In this document: one piece after another, positions 6,080-10,592 of the stretch
How positions within the stretch are numbered: the stretch's first letter is position 1
How the letters are laid out: each line of letters starts with the position of its first letter
NCBI GenBank assembly: GCA_016209665.1
Contig: JACQVT010000641.1
Span: forward strand, 1 to 10,592
From: Planctomycetota bacterium
GTDB taxonomy: Bacteria; Planctomycetota; Phycisphaerae; UBA1845; PWPN01
Length of the DNA stretch: 10,592 nt
Reading direction: 5' to 3'
Notes under the pieces: generated by a model
The model's database searches: none
The model's input: the letters and a program-made list of their open reading frames with translations, nothing else
Told to the model about the DNA's origin: nothing
Program-made: the position numbers and the translations under genes

Positions 6080-7471
6080 TCAACCGTCGCAGTTCGGGTT
6101 GGCGGGGACGCCCGGCCCGAGCATGCAACCGGCGAACACGTTGAAGTCGTCGACGTCGACATCGCCATCGCCGTCCAGATCGGCACAGGTGCACGGGAGC
6201 GTGGGCGGCGGGAGATACGCGGCGACGGACAGACAGGTCTGGAACCAGCCGAAGTCCTCCAGGTCCGCGTCGCCGTCCATGTCGTGGTCCGGCCGCAGCG
6301 GCGGGCAGCAGGCGGTGGTGGCGCAGTTGGTTCCGGCGCCCGCGGGCTCGCCGCCCAGGGTCGCGCAGTCGCCGCCATAGGCGGACGTACAGGCGGTATC
6401 CGGGAAGCAGCAGGCGCCCGGCGAGGGCTCATAACAGACGCCGCCGTGCAACACCAGGTTGTCGTAATAGGGCACGCTGCCGCCGGGCGGGCCCACGCCG
6501 CAGACCGGATCGTAGGGATCGCCCCGGCACTCCCACACTCCCGTCTTGAGCTGGCAGGGGACGGTGTAGCCGGCGTTGAGCGAGCTGAACGGGCCCAGGT
6601 AGTCCCTGGGCAGCTCGCACCAACTGTACTCGCCGGTCTCGGGGGTGGTCAGCTCGACCTTGAGCGTGGTGAGCTTGACGGTGACCCGGATGCGATGCTC
6701 CTTGTTCCGCAGCCGAAAGTCCCCGCTTCCGGGTAGGAGTCCCTCCCGCAGCCGGTACCACTTCTGGCCGTCATAGAACGACAGGTGGTCGTTGAAGGAT
6801 CCGAGGTGCGACTCGCCGCAGTGGCAGGGATCGGGGTCGAGGTAAGCCACGAAACCCACGGCGATGCAGGGCACGTGAGGGGCGGCGCCGCTGGGCGGAC
6901 AGTTGGCGGCAGGCGAGTCCTGGGCGCAGATGACGGGGTATCGCGGATCGGGGGCCGAGCAGCCACAGAAGTTGCTCCAGGCATAATCCGTCGGGGCCGC
7001 GGCGAAGCCGGCGCCGAGCGACAGGTAGGAGTTGTCGTATCTGGGCCGGTGGGCCTGCATGGCCAGCTCGAGCACGAGCGGGTTTAAGTCGGTGGCCATC
7101 ACGGCGAAGCAAGAACCGCCAAAATGGTTCTTGATCGAGTCGGTCATCGACCTTTTCGCGATGCCCAGGGTGCTGTTCTCCTGAGTGTTGGTCTTGGCCC
7201 CCCAGGGCGGTGAGGTGGCCCAGGTGTCGTCCAGACCTATCCCGCTGCTGCACGGCCCGTAGGGGATCCACCGGCTGTTGAACGTTCCTCCATCCTTGGT
7301 GGAGTCGGCGGAGCAGGCCTGGGGCTCCGGCGGGGGGTCCACACAATAGCGGTCGAAGTCCTCGCAGAAGACGGCGTTGGGGAAGTTGGTAGAGCACCAG
7401 GTGTTGGCGGCCGGGGCTTCCGCCGGTCGCAGCGCCGCTGTCAGAACGAGGATGAGGATGAATCGCCTCAT
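6080..7471 (-). CDS. Secreted lectin-like protein with C-terminal dockerin/EF-hand-like loops
   Basis: A 463-residue exported protein of unknown function. GGAGGG at 7484-7479 lies 7 nt before the ATG. Residues 1-22 are a signal peptide (MRRFILILVLTAAL, then APAAN). The body has conserved CSTNFPNAVFCEDFDRYC (26-43), DPDPCHC (212-218), DHLSFYDGQKWYRL (228-241), a TLKVELTTPE strand, LPRDYLGPFSSLNAG (287-301) and YYDNLVLHGG (335-344). The last two are typical of concanavalin/LamG-like sandwich domains. Residues 352-389 hold a GACCFPDTAC cysteine segment. Two calcium-loop-like repeats follow at 395-407 (DHDMDGDADLEDF) and 431-443 (DLDGDGDVDVDDF), each followed by a helix, as in type I dockerins. 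It lies 186 bp downstream of its intact paralogue (7658-9322). Binding or display at the cell surface is inferred. No catalytic motif is recognisable. Confidence 0.85.
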   Translation of the reverse strand: MRRFILILVLTAALRPAEAPAANTWCSTNFPNAVFCEDFDRYCVDPPPEPQACSADSTKDGGTFNSRWIPYGPCSSGIGLDDTWATSPPWGAKTNTQENSTLGIAKRSMTDSIKNHFGGSCFAVMATDLNPLVLELAMQAHRPRYDNSYLSLGAGFAAAPTDYAWSNFCGCSAPDPRYPVICAQDSPAANCPPSGAAPHVPCIAVGFVAYLDPDPCHCGESHLGSFNDHLSFYDGQKWYRLREGLLPGSGDFRLRNKEHRIRVTVKLTTLKVELTTPETGEYSWCELPRDYLGPFSSLNAGYTVPCQLKTGVWECRGDPYDPVCGVGPPGGSVPYYDNLVLHGGVCYEPSPGACCFPDTACTSAYGGDCATLGGEPAGAGTNCATTACCPPLRPDHDMDGDADLEDFGWFQTCLSVAAYLPPPTLPCTCADLDGDGDVDVDDFNVFAGCMLGPGVPANPNCDG

Positions 7472-7539
7472 CGAGCAGCCCTCCGTCGGGAACGGTCGCG
7501 GCCCCCGGCTCCGCGGTTGGGCCCGGGATGGCCCCGCGG

Positions 7540-7567
7540 TGATCGACGTCGCTTGCGACGTCGATCA
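7540..7567. repeat. Perfect 28-bp palindrome between two tandem paralogues
   Basis: Two 13-bp arms, beginning TGATCGACGTCGC, are separated by TT only. The site is 69 nt upstream of the 6080-7471 start codon, within a 186-bp gap. No T-run follows, so it is a poor intrinsic terminator. A dimeric-regulator operator or a 5'-leader hairpin is possible. Confidence 0.75.
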
Positions 7568-7583
7568 AGTTCTCACGGAACAA

Positions 7584-7618
7584 ATCGCCGCCCGCCCCCG
7601 GCGGGAGTGGGCGGCGAT
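7584..7618 (-). terminator. Probable intrinsic terminator of the 7658-9322 gene
   Basis: On the minus strand ATCGCCGCCC (7618-7609) pairs perfectly with GGGCGGCGAT (7593-7584) around a 15-nt loop, and TTGTTCC follows. It starts 39 nt after the stop codon at 7658. The stem is strong and GC-rich; the U-tract is short and interrupted. If it works, the downstream paralogue needs its own promoter between here and 7472. Confidence 0.5.
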
Positions 7619-7657
7619 CGCTCCGCTGGCAAACATGTGTCACGTCTCACGAGCGCC

Positions 7658-9322
7658 TTACCAGCCGACGCCCCGGCACGACACGGCGGGGTCGCCGACC
7701 ATGCCGCTGGTGCCGGGAACCTCCGGCCCGTTGGCGCAGGCGATGAACCGCTCCATATCGGTGCCGGTGATGGCGCCGTCACCCGTGATGTCCAGGCACT
7801 TGCACGACTCGGGCAGCGTCCCGCCGCCCGTGGTGAGACAGGCCTGCAGCGCGGCGAAGTCGGTCATGTCCACCGCCCCGTCGGCGTTCGTGTCGCCATA
7901 GATCAGCGGGCAGCACGGCTGGACGAGGGTCGCACAGAAGGTATTCCGCCCCCGGAAGACGCCGTCGCACTCGTTCTGGAGGACGTCGGTGCAGCTCGCG
8001 TCCGGGTGGCAGCAGGCGCCTTCCTCGACGATGGGCGCGCCGCCGTGGAAATAAACGTCGTCATAGACCAAGGCCCCGGCGGTGTTGACTCGCGAACGCA
8101 ACGGATGGGTGTTGGTGCCCCCGCAGGCCCAGGGATTGTTCGGGGTTCCCTGGATGGCGCAGCCCTGTCCGACGCCTACGCGGAGGGCGTTGAACGCGCC
8201 CAGGTACGCGCGGGGGATGTCGTTCATGATGCTGGTGATGAAGTACTGGTTGCCCAGCTTGTCCCGCTCCTGGGTTCTGAGTTGCACGTCGAAGGTCGTG
8301 GTCCTGATGGTCAGCGTGACCCAGTTGAACGACTTGCCGCCGTTGGTGGCGCCGTTCAAGGAGAACTCGCCGGGGGTGGACAGGTCCTGCGGCTGCGGCG
8401 GGGGCATGGGGGCGCCTCCCCGCGGGGCAATGCTACCCGTGCTGGTGCGCGGGTTGTTGGACCTGAGAATCCACCACATCTGGCCGTCGTAGACGTTCAG
8501 GTGGTAGTTCACCGGCCCGTGGGCTTGCGTTGAGCCGCAGTGACAGGGGTCGGGATCGATCAGCGACAAGACACCGGCGGCGATGGACTGACGGATCGGA
8601 GGAGGATTGGTCAGCACGTTGGGGCAGGCCGCGGGCAGGGGCCCAATGGGGTTGCCCTGGGCACAGACGATGGGCATCGGCTCGAAGGCAATGGGAGGGT
8701 TGCAATAGACGCTGCAATCCGGGCTGTCGGCATAATCCGTGTTGGCCGTATCGAGCTTGTTGTTCTCATTCCCGTCGTCGAGCGTGACCTCGATGTAGCC
8801 GTTGTCCCAGTCGATCTTGTTCGAGCCGCCTCCATCCACCATGTACTCCAGAATCAACGGCTGGTCAGTGGTGCCGACCACCGCCGTGTTCGTGCTGCCG
8901 AAGACGCTCTCGACGCGCCAGGAGAGGTTGCGGATCTGGTCGTCGGCACTGAGGGGATAGGGCGAGTGCACCCAGTCCCGGATCGTCTCCGTGCCGAGCT
9001 TGGCGTCGCCCTGGCAGGGGTACCGGCCGCCGAACGGCCCGGAGGTGAGCCGGGCCGTACCTTCCTCGACGATCATCTCGGTTGAATCCTCGGCGCGCGG
9101 TTCGCGCAGCCACACTTCCTTCAAGCGTTGGTCGACTCGCGTCGCCCCCGAGGTGGGGCATTTGGTGTCGCCCGGGTGCCCGCCGCTCGATTGGCTGCAA
9201 TACGTGTCGAAATCGTCGCAAAAGATCTCGTTGAGAAAGCCCGCCGGGCAGTTGGCGGCGGCACTGGCCGCCCAGAGACTCAGGCAGAACAAAACGGAAA
9301 GCAACACAAACAACTTGCGCAT
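7658..9322 (-). CDS. Secreted lectin-like protein with C-terminal dockerin/EF-hand-like loops (longest paralogue)
   Basis: A 554-residue exported protein of unknown function. I place the start at 9322 rather than the in-frame ATG at 9496. GGAGGG at 9335-9330 lies 7 nt upstream, and a clean signal peptide (MRKLFVLLSVLFCLSLWAASAAA) follows at once. Conserved family blocks are NEIFCDDFDTYC (31-42), IVCAQ (218-222), DPDPCHC (256-262), YHLNVYDGQMWWIL (273-286), TTTFDVQL (341-348), PRAYLGAFNALRVG (370-383) and LVYDDVYFHGG (418-428). Relative to the paralogue it has a Pro-rich insert near 297-318. Residues 435-472 are the GACCHPDASC cysteine segment. Calcium-loop-like repeats are at 477-489 (DTNADGAVDMTDF) and 511-523 (DITGDGAITGTDM). 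It heads a run of three paralogues and is divergent from the NAGPA-type gene. A sugar-binding or surface-display role is inferred from fold resemblance only. Confidence 0.87.
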   Translation of the reverse strand: MRKLFVLLSVLFCLSLWAASAAANCPAGFLNEIFCDDFDTYCSQSSGGHPGDTKCPTSGATRVDQRLKEVWLREPRAEDSTEMIVEEGTARLTSGPFGGRYPCQGDAKLGTETIRDWVHSPYPLSADDQIRNLSWRVESVFGSTNTAVVGTTDQPLILEYMVDGGGSNKIDWDNGYIEVTLDDGNENNKLDTANTDYADSPDCSVYCNPPIAFEPMPIVCAQGNPIGPLPAACPNVLTNPPPIRQSIAAGVLSLIDPDPCHCGSTQAHGPVNYHLNVYDGQMWWILRSNNPRTSTGSIAPRGGAPMPPPQPQDLSTPGEFSLNGATNGGKSFNWVTLTIRTTTFDVQLRTQERDKLGNQYFITSIMNDIPRAYLGAFNALRVGVGQGCAIQGTPNNPWACGGTNTHPLRSRVNTAGALVYDDVYFHGGAPIVEEGACCHPDASCTDVLQNECDGVFRGRNTFCATLVQPCCPLIYGDTNADGAVDMTDFAALQACLTTGGGTLPESCKCLDITGDGAITGTDMERFIACANGPEVPGTSGMVGDPAVSCRGVGW

Positions 9323-9343
9323 TGATCGACCCTCCAAAAACAC

Positions 9344-9370
9344 AGGAACCGGCCCCGTGCCGTGGTTCCT
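9344..9370 (-). other. Hairpin in the leader of the 7658-9322 gene
   Basis: AGGAACC (9344-9350) and GGTTCCT (9364-9370) are perfect complements around a 13-nt loop. The hairpin sits just upstream of the ribosome binding site and might influence mRNA stability or translation. It does not cover the GGAGGG site. The role is not established. Confidence 0.4.
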
Positions 9371-9475
9371 CCTTATTGCGTTCTGACTTGCCTTGGCCGA
9401 ACCCGCGGCACTCTTGTCGAACCGAAAGTGGGGGGCTTGGCCTAACTCCGCGTTCTGCAACTGCCGAGACCGGCA

Positions 9476-9504
9476 GCGACAGGTGTCCGTGGACACACTA
9501 TAGT
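9476..9504 (+). promoter_or_regulatory. Candidate promoter for the NAGPA-domain gene
   Basis: GCGACA (9476-9481) and TATAGT (9499-9504) are 17 bp apart, matching TTGACA and TATAAT at four and five positions. The -10 overlaps the minus-strand -10, so the two divergent promoters probably compete or are controlled together. The spacer contains the palindrome at 9483-9496. Confidence 0.38.
9483..9496. promoter_or_regulatory. 14-bp palindrome between overlapping divergent promoters
   Basis: GTGTCC-GT-GGACAC has perfect 6-bp arms. It lies inside the plus-strand promoter spacer and at the predicted start of the minus-strand transcript. That placement suits an operator controlling both genes. No regulator gene is in the window. 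Confidence 0.4.
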
Positions 9505-9530
9505 ATATTCTGTCTACCAGACGGCGCCAA
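9502..9530 (-). promoter_or_regulatory. Candidate promoter for the 7658-9322 gene
   Basis: On the minus strand, TTGGCG (9530-9525) and TATACT (9507-9502) are separated by exactly 17 bp. The -10 matches consensus at five of six positions and the -35 is weak. The predicted start is near 9495, giving a leader of about 170 nt. It overlaps the candidate plus-strand promoter. Confidence 0.4.
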
Positions 9531-9599
9531 GGCCCTTGTGGGATTTCTTTTGCAGAATCCGCAGGCCGGGGATGGACCCCGCGGGCAATGGGATATTGG

Positions 9600-10592
9600 A
9601 TGATGCCTCACAATCAATGGTTTCGGTACCTGGCCAGCTTGTCAATCCTGGCGTTTACGGGGCCACTCACGCTGGCCGGGCGACAGGTCGCGCCGGGCCT
9701 CGACTACGAGGAGCGGGTCCTCGCGGGGCCGGTCAAGGTGTACATCGCCCGGGCGGACCGGACCCGCGGCCATTGGCTGATCGACACGATGATCGCCAAA
9801 GGGACGGCCAAGGGGGCACGGGAGACCGTCCCCCAGATGGCCGACCGCTACCAGGATACGGTCGGTTTTCGAGGGCAGCATTATGACGTAAAGGTTGCTG
9901 TCAACGGCGATTACTTCACGATGAGCACCGGCGTGCCGACGGGGGGCCAGATTATCGGCGGGTGGTTCGTGCGCCGGTACGGGGAGTACAGCGGCGGGAG
10001 CGGTTTGATCTGGACGCTGGACGGCGAGGCCGTGCTGGGCGCGAACGTCCGAAACGGCCCCAAGTGGCAGCGCATCGTCTTCGCCGACGGCACGGAGACC
10101 CGAATTGACAAGCTGAACGATCCCCGTGGTCGGGATGAGTTGGCCCTGTACACCTGGCACTACGCGGACCGCACGGACACGGGCGAGGCGGGCGTCGACG
10201 TGGTCGTCCGCATGTCGTCGCCGATCTGCATCATGCCGGAGGGGGGCGGCGTGCCCGGCGAGGTCGTGGCCATCCGTAAGGGCGCGGGGGGTACATCGTT
10301 GCTGTACGACCATGTGGTTTTGTCCGGCCACGGGACGGCGGGGGAACGGCTGCTCGCACACGCCAGGGTGGGCGAACAACTCCGCGTGGACCTGAGGCTG
10401 CAAGATTTCGGCAACGAGGGCATCGGCCTTGGGGCGGCGGACTGGAGAGGAGCGTATGCCAGTCTCGGGGCGGCGGCGTACATTCTCGTCGACGGGAAGG
10501 TGCCCCGGCACTGGGAGAGGAAGGCGGCCGAGTACGCCAAGCGGGGCGAGACGCACGGGTCCGTGAAACGGGACCCGCGGACACTCCTGGGG
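9600..10592 (+). CDS. Secreted phosphodiester glycosidase (NAGPA-domain) family protein, C-terminus beyond window
   Basis: 331 codons are visible and open to the right edge. The family includes the mammalian uncovering enzyme, which hydrolyses GlcNAc-1-phosphodiesters, and many bacterial exported proteins linked to cell-surface or exopolysaccharide glycans. Starts at 9600 and 9603 are adjacent, with GGGA at 9590-9593 upstream; 9588 is a further option. Residues 1-26 form a signal peptide (hydrophobic LASLSILAF, then LTLAG). The NAGPA-like region begins near residue 31 (GLDYEERVLAGPVKVYIARAD) and has VNGDYF at 101-106, the usual 'NGGFF/NGDYF' block. AYILVDGK follows at 293-300, and GSVKRDPRTLLG at 320-331 corresponds to the conserved HPRTxxG block. 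The middle contains an insertion (about 185-290) not typical of minimal members. The window ends inside the domain, so the last catalytic residues are unseen. Substrate is unknown. Confidence 0.82.
   Translation, partial: MMPHNQWFRYLASLSILAFTGPLTLAGRQVAPGLDYEERVLAGPVKVYIARADRTRGHWLIDTMIAKGTAKGARETVPQMADRYQDTVGFRGQHYDVKVAVNGDYFTMSTGVPTGGQIIGGWFVRRYGEYSGGSGLIWTLDGEAVLGANVRNGPKWQRIVFADGTETRIDKLNDPRGRDELALYTWHYADRTDTGEAGVDVVVRMSSPICIMPEGGGVPGEVVAIRKGAGGTSLLYDHVVLSGHGTAGERLLAHARVGEQLRVDLRLQDFGNEGIGLGAADWRGAYASLGAAAYILVDGKVPRHWERKAAEYAKRGETHGSVKRDPRTLLG

Noticed and set aside
6080..6194. Extension of the truncated paralogue's frame to an ATG at 6194
   Set aside because: This part overlaps the dockerin-like end of the 6080-7471 gene in another frame and encodes an Arg-rich sequence with no family similarity and no signal peptide.
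5124..7471. Programmed frameshift joining the 6080-7471 gene to the downstream truncated copy
   Set aside because: The upstream protein has a complete family-type C-terminus before its stop, and I see no slippery heptamer. Truncation of a tandem copy is simpler.
9323..9496. Earlier ATG at 9496 for the 7658-9322 gene
   Set aside because: The added 58 residues hide the signal peptide and show no similarity. The ATG at 9322 has an ideal GGAGGG site identical in spacing to that of its paralogue.
9642..10556. Minus-strand open frame opposite the NAGPA-domain gene
   Set aside because: It is an antisense shadow of a gene with a signal peptide and recognisable conserved blocks. It has no domains of its own.

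Overview
The window comes from a GC-rich bacterium, most likely a planctomycete (Phycisphaerae-like). The basis is protein style rather than a marker gene. Three secreted paralogues end in a 'GACC-PD-C' cysteine segment followed by paired dockerin/EF-hand-like loops. An M6 metalloprotease carries a tail of Calx-beta-like repeats. Two palindromic elements resemble dispersed repeats I recall from planctomycete genomes. No rRNA, tRNA, CRISPR array, transposase or phage gene is visible.

Layout. (1) 3785 to 1, minus: a very large secreted M6-family metallopeptidase, cut by the window edge after 1261 codons. (2) 3786-4071: a divergent promoter region. It holds a near-ideal FNR/HcpR-type palindrome whose centre lies 41.5 bp upstream of the predicted start site of the next gene. 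(3) 4072-4893, plus: an iron-sulfur protein of the kind called FrdX beside hybrid-cluster-protein genes. (4) 4894-5123: two adjacent palindromic elements between convergent genes. (5) 5124-9322, minus: three tandem paralogues of a secreted lectin-like/dockerin-like family. The first two (7658-9322 and 6080-7471) are intact. The third (about 5124-6079) has lost its start, signal peptide and N-terminal half. (6) 9323-9599: a divergent promoter region with a small palindrome. (7) 9600 to the right edge, plus: a secreted phosphodiester-glycosidase (NAGPA-domain) protein, cut at its C-terminal end.

How it fits together. Apart from the FrdX-like gene, every gene encodes an exported protein. The region therefore looks like a cell-surface or secretome neighbourhood: protein degradation, surface glycan or phosphodiester chemistry, and calcium-binding display proteins. 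The FrdX-like gene looks separate, probably an anaerobic or nitrosative-stress gene under its own Crp/Fnr-family regulator. I see no strong evidence for a new defence or mobile system. The most interesting items are the orphan frdX-like gene with its class II-type operator, the uncharacterised tandem family with a decaying member, and the stacked palindromes at 4896-5111.
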